In this document: one piece after another, positions 53,962 through 64,000 of the stretch
Position numbering within the stretch: the first letter of the stretch is position 1
Layout: each line of letters starts with the position of its first letter
Assembly (NCBI GenBank): GCA_963576735.1
Contig: OY755177.1
Location: forward strand, 7,936,001-8,000,000
Direction of reading: 5' to 3'
Origin: Bedellia somnulentella
Lineage: Eukaryota; Arthropoda; Insecta; Lepidoptera; Bedelliidae
DNA: 64,000 nucleotides
Translations under genes and position numbers: made by a program
The notes under the pieces: generated by a model
Databases searched by the model: none
The model's input: the letters and a program-made list of their open reading frames with translations, nothing else
Told to the model about the DNA's origin: nothing

Positions 53962-56900
53962 CTGAAACAACAATAAAAAATTGCTAAAAAAATGCAATAC
54001 CTTTCAAATATCAAATCAAATCAAATCAATCGTTTATTGCATTCATCAATGAGTATAACAGTTCTTATTTCATAATTTATAACAGTTCTACATTGAAGAC
54101 CCGGTGGGGCACAGCAATTTCTTATATCTAAGTTATTTTACAATACTACTTCCCCGTTAAAATATTATTTTTAAAACACTATATATACAGTGATTACACT
54201 TCGGCAGTTCAGAGAATGCGTTCCTGACACTTATCAGTTAGTCATAATAAAGTCAACATAAAGCGCTAACATAACCTTGTAATAGCGCAGTATTGATTTA
54301 GAAAAATATTGTTTACCAATTTATTTGACACTCAGTTTGGCACAAAATTATAACATTTAAATTTAAATTAAGTTTTGCAGTCAGCAACATTTTTACTAAA
54401 AGTTTCGCTTAATTTGCATGTCGCTACGTGATTTTTGAAATCGATGACGTCATTAAGTGTAAAAGTTGAACAATCTTTAAAAAATCATAACTTTGCAATT
54501 AGTAAATTTAAATGAAAAATATTCAAATCGGTCTCCTATTTTTGTGTTTGCTATCGAATAAAAATATTTAATAAATACAAAAAAACAACTTTGCATACCG
54601 AATTGTTAAAACGGCAAACAAACAGCAAAAATATGTTTATCGTAACTGTAACGCCATTACAAAGTTACGTCGTTAGTTCAATCGCGACGTGTCAGGAACG
54701 CATTCTCTGAACGGCCGAACTATAAGTATTTTTCATATGTAAAAGTCAATGGCTATTGTAATCACTTACAAATAAGAACTAAACACACTATAAAAGACTT
54801 ATATTCTGACTACGTTTCTTACTCCTATCTCGCATAGCCGTTTCTAAAGCTGTCTGCCTGCGATAGGTTAAATTGGATAATATACCGGACGTCCCAAAAT
54901 TCAATGAACCTAAATCTTTCGATGAATTTTGGGACAGGTTGTATATTCACAAGACAACTCCAATTTACCTTGTAACCGATAAGTGGTTCTTCTTCATCCG
55001 TAGGCTGCACGTACCGCCACACCACTCGCACGGTACTGGGGTTCACAGCCCATACGTTGACTGACGCTGGAGGCTTCTGAGGGGCTTTACGGAATGTTCG
55101 CTCTAAGTACCGCTCGCTCTCCGGACCCTCGCCAGCAGAGTTGAAAGCCATAACCTGGTTGAAATAAATTGTGGGTTAGGCAATATCTTTTTTATACGCT
55201 TCATAGAATTATTTTTGAGACTAGGAGACCGCCCCAGTTTTTCACGAGTAGTGTTATTTTCTGTTTACCGCTCCACCCTTGTGAATGAAATTAGCGTGAT
55301 GATCTATTATATTTCTGAAGGTTATAGGATTCTATTAATGAAAGATTATTAAATTCATTACAGACAAACGAACAAACCCTATTCTTTCGACATACAATAA
55401 GTAAATAGCTATATATGGAAATATTAACTAACCTTGACGAAATAGTAAGTATCAGGTTGCAATCCGACGATAAGCGCCCAATTCCGTGTGGTTCTAGACA
55501 AAAAGTAGATGCATTCTTCTTCTTTGTTCGCCTGTTTCCAATACTTCAGGCGGTGACCTATCAGTTTGCCTCGCAGCCTCTCCCGTGATTGGTCAATAGG
55601 ATTCCACGTCACGTTGAGCGATGTCGAGTTGTACGACCGGGCGTACACCTGCTGTGGGGCTACCTGTGGCATGTCTTCGGCAGAATATATAGTTACCATT
55701 TCACTCTCTGGTCCAGGACCAATATCATTAATTGCCTGAACTTTCACATCGTATTTTGTGAAGAAATAATCCAATGAAATATGAACAACATGCATCCATG
55801 TATTGCCATATTCTTTCAAAAGAAGACTTTGGAACTCATGTTCAACACCTGATCGTCGCCAATATATCTTGTAATGAATCCCGGGACCATTTTGATGCGA
55901 CACAGGCAACGGAGTCCATATTATGGTAAGATCGCCTATTTTGCCTCCACCACCTCCCACCTTTGTAACAGCAGTGTAAGGTTTATCTGGTTGTGTTGAG
56001 AATTGAGGACTCGGAGCGGACGGCATTCCTGGACCCAGAATATTAACAGCTTGCACTCGAAACTCATAAACAGACCACGGCAGTAGTTGAGAATTTATTA
56101 TAGCTCTTTTGCGACCATTGTAACGATCAACTTCCATGACGTTAATGACACTGTCACTTACAACTGCCCATGTGGAGTTCCATTGTGTACGACCAGTCAC
56201 TACATAACTAATGATAGGCCTGCCGTTCGAACTACTGTCTGTCCATTCTAAAGTGACAGATGATCTCTGAATATTTAATACTTGGACACCCCCAGGGGGA
56301 CCTGGTGGGCCTTCCACGCGTATTTGAGTGTGAGTGGAAATACGACCTATGGCTGATTTAACAATACATTCATAATCACCAACATCAGCCAGACTAACGT
56401 TATAAATAGTTAACTCTCCTCCATCAATATAAATTCTTCTATCAGCATACAAATCACTTGCTTCCTTGATACGCATACCATTGTGGTTCCAAAGATAGGC
56501 TGTATCCAAGACCGGATCTACATCAGCTCTACAATGCAAAAACACAGTCTCATACACTTGAACGGTTAACCGTGGTTGCAATCTTTCAATAAATCTGGGG
56601 GCGCGAAGAACTATTAATCGCCCCATACTTTCATCACTGCCATATTGATTTTTGGCTATGCAAGTGTATACACCGGCATCATCACGAGACAATTGGCGTA
56701 TTATCAGATTACCATGTTCTGTTATAAACCGTTTACCTCCAGCACCTATGACAAGATTATCTTTTTTCCAGGTGAATGTTGCTTTAGGAGCGGCCTCAGG
56801 ATTGCACCTAATTGTCACATTACCACCTTCAGAGCCATAGGTTTCAGATTCTAAAGGTCTTTTCTTAAAGCTAGGTTTTAATGAAAGAACTCTTAATTGA

Positions 56901-58879
56901 CCTGACGAGTACCTAGTTTTTAATTGATTTTTCGCTTCACACTGATACATTCCTGGATCTCTTGAAGGGTCTAAATATTTAATTGTAAGAACATTATCTT
57001 GAATAATATATCGATCTCTATCTTCAGGTTCAAGTTTTTCCATCGAAAGCTTCATCCCATTCCTCCACCAGGTATAGTTAACATCAGGAATACCAAATGC
57101 TTCACAGTTCCAATGAAGCTCTCCTTTATTGTCCATATGCTTGTCAGAAAGTGGAATTGTAAAGTTAGGTTCAGCCTGAACTTTGAGAAACACACTGTTA
57201 GTAATACTAGCTCTATCATTACGCACATCACAAACATATTCACCTTCATCTTCTACCCCAACATTTGGTATAGTTAACACTCTATTGAAATTGCTCAAAT
57301 AGGCTTTTCTAGGCAAGTTCTCATTACGTCTAGTCCAGTTATATGAAGGTACTGGATAACCAAAAGAAACACACTCAAGGCGAACTTCTTGACCAACATA
57401 TGGAGCCTCCGGGAAAACTTTAGGGAAGTTGTTGGGGAATTTAAGCTGCTGATAATCAGAGTGAGGATATACTAGCAGAGAAAAGAATGGCCCATTACGA
57501 CCAGCATCAGAAACTTTACTCATAACATTACAGCTATAATTACCCCGATCAATTGTTTCCAAAGCTGAGAAATACAGTCCACCATCGTAAGAAACAAAGA
57601 CTCTCTTGTCTTCCTCAACTAAATTTGGGAAATAGTTTCTTGCCCATAAAAAGTTAACAGCTGGATAATAGGAGGGTGGGTCGCAATACATTACCTTACC
57701 CCAATATTGGTTACCATTTTCCACAGACCTTTTTTGGTTGAATTCTCTTATGTATCCAAATGAAAGCAAGACTGATTCAGAGCGAATTGTGCCAAACTTA
57801 TTAGTAGCTGTGCAGTGATATTTGGCACTATCCTTCTCAGCATTAGGCTCATAAATCATTAAAGTACCACCACTGAGTATAAAACGAGTATTATTAAGAG
57901 GGTCTATTTGATGATACACTGGTCTATCAAGTTCATAGTCTTCTCTGAACCATTTATAAGCTGGAGCAGGAAATCCACCAGCAATACAAGTTAACTGTAC
58001 AAAAGTATTCATGAGGGGATCATATATTGTATCCACTGGCTCTTTTATAAAGAATGGTCCTCTAGGTATATGCTCTGGATTAAAAGTATCAAGACCATAC
58101 GTGAATGACCTTTTCTCTTCAAACAAAAACCTTAACTTTTGGGTTTGGCCTTCACAAATAAAATGGAAATACTGTGTACCTTCAACAGGTGCCAAACCCC
58201 ATCGACCATCACGTTGAGAAAATCTATACACAAGATAATCTTTAGGTAGCAGGTTGTAACTATTATATGAAAGCTGTCTATCATCAAAAAATGCATTCTC
58301 TAGTCCTGAAAGTTGTGATCCATCACCATCATTAGACCAATATCCTGGTGTTTGTTGATGAGCCCCAACATACCAGGAACCTTTTTGCACATCCAATCTC
58401 ATTAAACTGGTAATAATAAAACCATGTTCTTCTGGACTATTGACAGATACTAGGTCTGCTTCAAATGCTTGACATATCTTTCGGGCTTCATTGCGAGGTC
58501 TATTCGGTGACTTGTTAAACCTGTAACATGATTCCCGGTATCTGATCCAGTTCGGTGGACATCTATACCTTTCTTCATAGTCCAGCCCAGCGTAATATGA
58601 CGCAGTATTTACAGGATCAACTTCGTTTTCATTCTCGTTAAAATTATCCGAATTAAAATTGTCTTGATAAAAAGGGCTTTGCGACTGCTGGTTATAATCG
58701 TTTACATTTACTGGGAAACTCCCATACGGAACCTGACCATTCGGTCTGTATATACTTCCATTTTGTAAGGTATCTCCATACGGCGGCTGCGGATAATTCT
58801 GATTGTATTGGCTTTGTTGTTCTAAGATTTGCGCATACACTAAACTCGTAACGGTTAAAAGTAACAACGAATTCTTCAT
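53647..58879 (-). CDS. Cont: Contactin, GPI-anchored cell-adhesion protein, 3 exons
   Basis: Exons on the minus strand: 58879-55433, 55154-54969, 53961-53647; 1,315 residues, all phase 0 junctions. Signal peptide MKNSLLLLTVTSLVYA, then a Gln/Tyr/Asn-rich stretch, a C-type lectin domain (about residues 107-245; CPPNWIRYRESCYRF ... FHFICE), six Ig domains (repeated C...W and D.G.Y.C patterns), four fibronectin III domains, and a hydrophobic C-terminus (TPLSLLLLTGAIFLSNFVYE) typical of a GPI-anchor signal. Domain order and length match insect Contactin (about 1,390 residues in the fly), which with Neuroglian and Neurexin IV builds septate junctions. The lectin domain separates it from vertebrate contactins. 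The first ATG gives a perfect signal peptide, so the start is secure. Confidence 0.95.
54201..54718. mobile_element. MITE in Contactin intron
   Basis: Terminal inverted repeats tcggcagttcagagaatgcg / cgcattctctgaacggccga (about 30 bases, one or two mismatches); 3-bp repeat act flanks both ends (54198-54200, 54719-54721). 518 bases, non-coding. Confidence 0.6.
54884..54959. repeat. short hairpin next to the Contactin donor site
   Basis: Arms cgtcccaaaattca / tgaattttgggaca with outer partial match (atatacc.../...gtatat), loop about 19 bases. Lies 10 bases from the minus-strand splice donor of exon 2. May be a tiny mariner-type relic. Confidence 0.45.
54969..55154 (-). CDS. Cont: Contactin exon 2: FNIII
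   Basis: VMAFNSAGEGPESERYLERT to EEEPLIGYK, finishing one FNIII domain and starting the last. Acceptor tttcaaccag, donor aag/gtaaat. Confidence 0.93.
55433..58879 (-). CDS. Cont: Contactin exon 1 (coding): lectin, Ig and first FNIII domains
   Basis: One uninterrupted 3,447-base coding exon from Met to YYFVK; donor on the minus strand is aag/gttagt. Confidence 0.95.
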
Positions 58880-59699
58880 TTTCTGTGAACAAATGTTGAC
58901 ATAGAAATCAGTATTTTTAGGTTCGTTGCATAAATAACATAAAGTTCATTTACAAATTGTTATTTTAAAATACCTTACTAAAGCTTATGCATTGAAATAG
59001 CCTTAAATTTCATAAAAATATAGCTATATATTTCTGAATTTGTTGTCACTTCACTCACTTACTCCAGTTTTTTTTGTTTTCACTGAAACTAACTTGCTTG
59101 ACGTTGCGGCCGCGCCCCACCTCGTTTAAGCTGCGTTTACATATACTACTACACTCTTTTAAGCTAGGTTTAACTTAATCCAAGTAACGTGAGTTTAACG
59201 TACAGTTCTCCAAAATTAATAATGCCTAATGCGCATGCAGATCTTCGGTAATTCTCGTATTCCGGAAAACCCCGAATAATTGAATTGTAAGCGCCCTAAA
59301 CGATGCACTTGCATTGTGCAACTTGTCTTAAAGTTATACGAGTCAATAATCATGTGTTCTCAAACGATAACAATTTGGGCGGGCGGTGGCTGTCGCCCGG
59401 CAGTCAAAGGTCCTGGCCTTTGACTATGAACACTATAGACAGAGCGATGTTACGTCATCCATTTTAAAAAGAGAAGCCCTTATTTAAGTTCTTATATGTT
59501 AGAAAGAGACACAAATCTTTATTGTCATCTCTATCGCATAACCCGTTTTGTTGATGGCACACTTTTAAATTGTGACAAACAAAGCGTCGACTTGTGAGCG
59601 ATTTTGGTTTTCTTTTGATTTTGAGAAAGATTTTATTCATTTGTATATTGTTATTGTGACAAAAGAGACTCCATTATTTAAGTTATTATTTAGTGAGGT
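58880..59699. promoter_or_regulatory. divergent intergenic region between Contactin and the THAP exon
   Basis: 820 bases between two opposed starts. Contains GC-rich patches (gcggccgcgcccc near 59105; gggcgggcgg near 59380) against an AT-rich background, and a short inverted repeat (tcaaaggtcctggcctttga, 59404-59423). No TATA box assigned. Inferred to hold both promoters. Confidence 0.4.
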
Positions 59700-59772
59700 A
59701 TGGTTGGGTGTAGCGTGCTTGGCTGCGGAAGCCACAGCGAAAAACACATCGAAGGATTGACTTTCCACAAGT
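59700..59772 (+). CDS. probable first exon of a THAP zinc-finger protein (partial)
   Basis: ATG in a fair context (gaggtATGG) opens MVGCSVLGCGSHSEKHIEGL then TFHK, the hallmark N-terminus of a THAP domain (C-x4-C near Met, then GLxFHKFP). A good donor (gtgtaagc; splitting as aagt/gtaagc) follows immediately, leaving one T that a next exon could complete to Phe. The rest of the domain is not found to 64000; it may lie outside the window or be lost. The start is about 820 bases from the divergent Contactin start, so a shared promoter region is possible. Could instead be the relic of a THAP-bearing (P-type) transposase. Confidence 0.45.
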
Positions 59773-60081
59773 GTAAGCTTATAATAATGAGTGTGCTATG
59801 ATTGGCTATTGTACTGTATAATTTATACTATTTATAATTGATAAACTGTATAGTTTTATTGTGTAATCATATTGTTTACCTATTTAATAAGTATTAGTGG
59901 TGTCGTGTATGAATAATGAGATACTAGTTTGACTTTACTTCAAAACAGCTCACGCTGATTAAAATAATGATTGTAATTAAATCCATAATTTTGGTAAATA
60001 CTCATTTCTAAAATGTTATTATTTATTTATAAATGAGTTGTGATAATGATTATGTGGATTTGAGTGGAGTATTATTGATGA

Positions 60082-60113
60082 GACTGTCAGTTGATTTAAA
60101 TCAACTGACAGTC
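60082..60113. repeat. perfect 32-bp palindrome
   Basis: gactgtcagttgattt and its exact inverse with no spacer, 25 bases before the TATA box at 60138. Confidence 0.7.
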
Positions 60114-60129
60114 AACTGACTTAAGGTTA

Positions 60130-60340
60130 GGTAAGGTATAAATATACGATCTCTGTTTTTGCGGGGGCAATTGTCAGTAGTCCGTTGTATCGGCAAGTGG
60201 TTGTGAAAGATGAAATTATACGAAGTGTACCGCTATTTTGGGTTTTATTTCAAAACCTCCACACTCCCTGAAGTTGACCCTACAACTCAGAAGTGAGGAT
60301 AGGCGAAAAATATCACGTTTTTCGTTCTGCGCCTACGTAA
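60130..60340 (+). promoter_or_regulatory. candidate core promoter and first exon, or LTR
   Basis: TATAAATA at 60138, then CAGT (initiator-like) about 37 bases on, a short transcript-like stretch and a good donor (cgcctacgtaagt, near 60335). A 28-codon ATG ORF (60210-60296) lies in it. Either a first exon of an unseen gene or the promoter half of an LTR; nothing downstream decides. Confidence 0.25.
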
Positions 60341-61929
60341 GTACCCTGTTCTTTTTTTTTGTGTTTGCGTAATTAGAATCCTTGGTATGGTGAAATTGCC
60401 TTCTTCTTTATAAAATAGCATCCATAAACAGTCGTAAATAATAAAGTCTATTTCAATTGAAGGCAAGAAAGTATTTTAAAAGAATTTTCATTTATTCTCA
60501 AAAACATAGGGGCGATACATAAGAGTGTTAATCTGTTACATACTTGAGCCTGATATCTAGTCCTTTTTTTCCCGATAGCTCAGATTGTTTTTTTTTTCAA
60601 AGCTATTATCGAATCTCTGATTATCGAATAATATTGAAATGTTGGATCGATATACAGTATAGTGAATTTTCTAAAACATTTTTCGTTTATGATTGTGAGT
60701 ACACGTGCGAAAACAGTACACTTTGAAATTATGACATATGGCATTACAACATCTGTTTAAAGCATTACATGTGATGCTACGATCTAACAATTCCTACTAT
60801 CAGGCGTGTGGTGTTGTGTAATTAATTAAATATTTCGTGTAATGGGAATATAAATATATCACATGAGGTAGAATAGCAGTGTTATAGGTAGTTATAGAAT
60901 TACGTGAGCGAGTAAGACGGGATTAGAGAAGAAATGTATCCATTACTTTTTAAATATTTATACGTTTTTGAATAAAGTTATTTTGTCATCATACTTTTAC
61001 TCGCGTTTATTTAACTCAAGTGTGGTCCAGGCTTAGGACTAGCAATGTGCATGGATTCATTTGATGTTTACAAAGATTCGAAATGTATGTCAAGATAACA
61101 CGATTTTAAATATCAAACAATTATCAAAATCAATCGATAAATTATATTGAACTTGATTTTAGAAATAAATTGAATGTCCCGGTGCTAATCCAAAATTATG
61201 AAAACTTAATGCATTAATTGTAAACCTAGAAAACTACAATTTGATTTTAATGTAGTAAGAGTTTTAGTTACACTGAATTAAATAAAATACATGCCTGAGA
61301 CGAATGTTGACGGGATTCATCGATGTTAACCGAACTCTTTGAATACAATTTAAAACTTTTTGCTATTATAATTAAAACAACTATTGACTTTAGGATATTT
61401 TTATTGCTATCGTTTTAAGTATCACTTTCATTTGCTTACCCATACGTTCGTTACCGATCAATCACGCAGCATCACACTGCAGTGCTCTATGGTAGTGTAA
61501 TGGAATGAAATGTAAGGCCATGCTAAGTGTGATGTTTGGAACGGTCGAGTAATGTGTAATGTATCAGTACGCGTCCGAGCGATATTACGTGTGATGCATT
61601 GCTCGCATTGCTTACACCATGCCTGGTTGTGAGTATCCAGGTTGTTTTTTTATATTTTGTACAACTCAACTGCAAACTTACCATAGGTTTACTACAAATT
61701 ACTACTACTACTGCTACTAAAATTTTAGCAAACCAGTAAGTTTAAAAAAATAAAATAGAAAAATATTGAGGCCTTTTATGTTTATAAATCTAGTTTTGGA
61801 ACATAATACGAAGGAACACATAGTTGTTTTAATACTCATCATGATGCATAATATCTTAATTATTTATTTTAAATTTGAGATAGTCACCCGCTTATTGTAG
61901 TGTCTTCATATTATTCACGTAAGAGGTAA

Positions 61930-62010
61930 AAACGTCAAAATCAAAATATTCTTTATTAAACCAAGTAGGTATTATACATTTTCTTCGGTCCCCTGTAAAG
62001 CTGTACAAAG
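61930..62010. repeat. short interspersed repeat end
   Basis: aaaatcaaaatattctttat followed by taaaccaagtaggtattata, a sequence type I associate with lepidopteran retroposon ends. Boundaries uncertain. Confidence 0.35.
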
Positions 62011-62345
62011 CGTGTGTAAGATAATACCGTGAGTCCGTAAGAGAATTACATGACCAAGGATTAATAAAGTAACTGTTTAAATATTAGTTTGCAATACAAA
62101 GTAAGAATTAAACATTTTGAAACTTTTAACAACTACCTTCTAATAAAATAGTCAGCCGTACATTTGTTATCAGTGAAATATTGAAGTTACATTTGCGAAG
62201 GTCGCCTTACATTTCAATAAAAGAAAATTGGATTTGCGTTATACTAATTGTTAGGCCCATTGAGATCAAAGAAACTAAAGTATGTGTACTGAGGGTTGGC
62301 TTGATTGTTTACTAAGCTGAAATTTGTCAGTTTCAGTTCTCCACC

Positions 62346-62632
62346 ATGGATCGAGAAGAGAGCAGGAGTTGTAGCCTCAGTTACGATAGATTGAGCGCAG
62401 AATTGGCATGGAGGTGCCAAAAAAAAAAAAAAAAAAAGCCAGTCAACACGGAGGTGTTGGAGATGACAGGAAGCGCTATGCTGAACGACCGTGGGTATTA
62501 CGGGAGCGTGGTACCGAGGTCAATCGACAACCGTGGGTATTACGGGAGCGTGATACCGAGGTAAATCGACCGTGGGTATTACGGGAGCGTGATACCGAGG
62601 TCAATCGAGGTGAACAGGTGAACAACGAATAG
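62346..62632 (+). other. possible coding relic or first exon with a 19-A run
   Basis: ATG in an ideal context (caccATGG) opens MDREESRSCSLSYDRLSAEL, then 19 consecutive A. In the frame that starts at 62408 the tandem repeat reads PWVLRERDTEVNR three times; the first ATG frame reads RGYYGSVIPR there. A length change in the A run would join the two. Not recognised; may be a decayed transposase N-terminus. Confidence 0.25.
62487..62608 (+). repeat. in-frame tandem repeat, 39/42/39 bases
   Basis: Three copies of cgaccgtgggtattacggga / gcgtgataccgaggtcaat; unit lengths are all multiples of three. Lies within the open frames discussed at 62346-62632. Confidence 0.6.
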
Positions 62633-64000
62633 TCCAATAACAGCGGAGAGGTCTCTTCGTAAGCCGGTTCGGCGTACACGAGAGCGTTCGCCTAGCGCGA
62701 GGACGAGAAAATAGCAGGGAGCGATGTTCACAGCATTGTGCACGCAAACGCGAGGGTGGATACTATTCCCAAAATAAAATAGACAGTAACCGCAGCTCTT
62801 TGGTTGGGTCGCTTAGTTTGAAACGACGTAGGGTAAATGATAATGGATGAGCTATTGTTTATTTTGTCTGAGATGCTGGCTGAAAGAGTTCAGTACGGAG
62901 AATCGCTTGATCAATATTATTACGCCAAAAACAATCTACTAAATTAATGTAAAATTAATGGGCGCCAGGATGTAGATTGTCTGCTGCACGGTGTAGGGTA
63001 GGTGCGCAGGCAGCTGCTTAAACCCGAACAAGTTTTTAATTTCTTTAATACGGTTAAAGTTGGTCAATATGGTGAACATCTTGAATGATTCTCAAGGCGA
63101 AAAATTGATCGCAAATGTACTCTGCTTTTGCGATGGACAAGATGCTTCAAATTCAAATTTATTTACCGAAAAGGGCAAAATACAACTTGTAATTATTTAA
63201 CTATATAAACTCAATTAATGCTAGGTAGATTTACAAATTCTTAATGTAAGGTTTTACGAATGTGTTTAATTGTAGCTCAATCTAAAATAATAATAATAGA
63301 AAACGATTTGAATTTTCGGGTAATTTCAAAAAGTTTGTTATATTTGTGTCTCCGGACTGGGCGAACCTGTTGGGCAGATGCCGGAATTTTCACTTTGTCG
63401 CGGAGGCCTTATTGATGTAATGATATTGAAACCAATATTTAATATTTACATCAAATGGGGACTACTACTGATTTAATAAATTGAATATTCTGTTTCAAAA
63501 ATTGATCATAGTTACAATTTGTGAATGTATTGTTCCTGTTTTGTATACATTTTATATTTTTTGCATTAATATTCAGTATTGCAAATTAATAAGATAGTGT
63601 ATTTGAATATCAATAATAAAACTAAATTCCATTACTTAAATTAAATAATATCAACAATATCAAAGATAAATTATTATAATTATGACCGCCTTGTTCACCT
63701 GGTCTGGCTGGAAAAGTCTTCTCATTTGTCAGTACATTGCAGCGAACAAAAAAAAATATATACATACCAAGAAGGGTAATCCGAAGGATAAAAATGAAAA
63801 ACAATGAAATAGCTCAAGTTCAGCTTTAGACCTGGAACTTGATAAATACTTAACTGACATCAAAGTAAATGGGGTAGCACTAAATTGCTGTGTAGAGGTT
63901 GTAAGTCACGCTCTATCATAAAACCTACTAAAACCAGAGAGCTCAACTTTGATATGATAGTTCCAAAGGGTATACCTCTACTCAGGGCTATAGGTAGGGC

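Larger units (their letters stand above)
59773..64000. other. unassigned region
   Basis: No exon with recognised domain. Contains the palindrome, the TATA-like promoter, the repeat end at 61930 and the tandem repeat at 62487. The final 150 bases include ggggtagcactaaattgctg, a weak family A resemblance. Confidence 0.4.

Noticed and set aside
56645..57277. Plus-strand ORFs within Contactin
   Set aside because: Antisense shadows of the Ig-domain coding sequence.
61621..61720. Second THAP start (MPGCEYPGC)
   Set aside because: Has two Cys but lacks the GLxFHxFP stretch and a donor; probably chance.

Overview
The window is animal nuclear DNA, almost certainly from a moth or butterfly. It is AT-rich, with intron-bearing genes and no operons, ribosome binding sites or CRISPR. 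It is packed with Helitron-like elements that begin TCTATACTTATAATAAATCTG-like and end ...CGAAGCTGGGCCGATCCACTAG, a type I associate with Lepidoptera. All gene models below were built by joining ORFs at GT/AG splice sites with matching phases; no transcript evidence was available.

Layout. 1-21.8 kb has no convincing protein-coding exon. It holds an interspersed retroposon family (family A), a composite Helitron, terminal-inverted-repeat (TIR) elements, one LTR-element relic and a palindromic retroposon. 21.8-39.4 kb (+) holds fourteen phase-consistent exons of an ADAM10/Kuzbanian-type membrane metalloprotease (1,395 codons visible; the signal-peptide exon is not found) with a very long cytoplasmic tail. 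43.1-50.5 kb (+) holds a seven-exon BTB-domain protein with an AT-hook and a long acidic C-terminal exon. 50.8-53.1 kb is a cluster of DNA transposons: a TIR element with a Harbinger-like MITE nested in it, and a hAT relic still encoding part of the transposase dimerisation region. 53.6-58.9 kb (-) is a three-exon Contactin gene (C-type lectin, Ig and FNIII domains, GPI signal). 59.7 kb (+) has a probable first exon of a THAP zinc-finger protein. The rest to 64 kb is repeats and unassigned sequence.

The genes do not form a pathway. Kuzbanian is a sheddase (Notch and other membrane substrates), Contactin is a septate-junction/adhesion protein, and the BTB protein is probably nuclear.

The most unusual item is a small retroposon with 12-17 bp target duplications. 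It is an almost perfect palindrome whose loop, in one copy, is exactly a tRNA T-arm (16.4 kb). A second copy (45.7 kb) sits inside a 1.4 kb TIR transposon that itself interrupts a tRNA-derived SINE.
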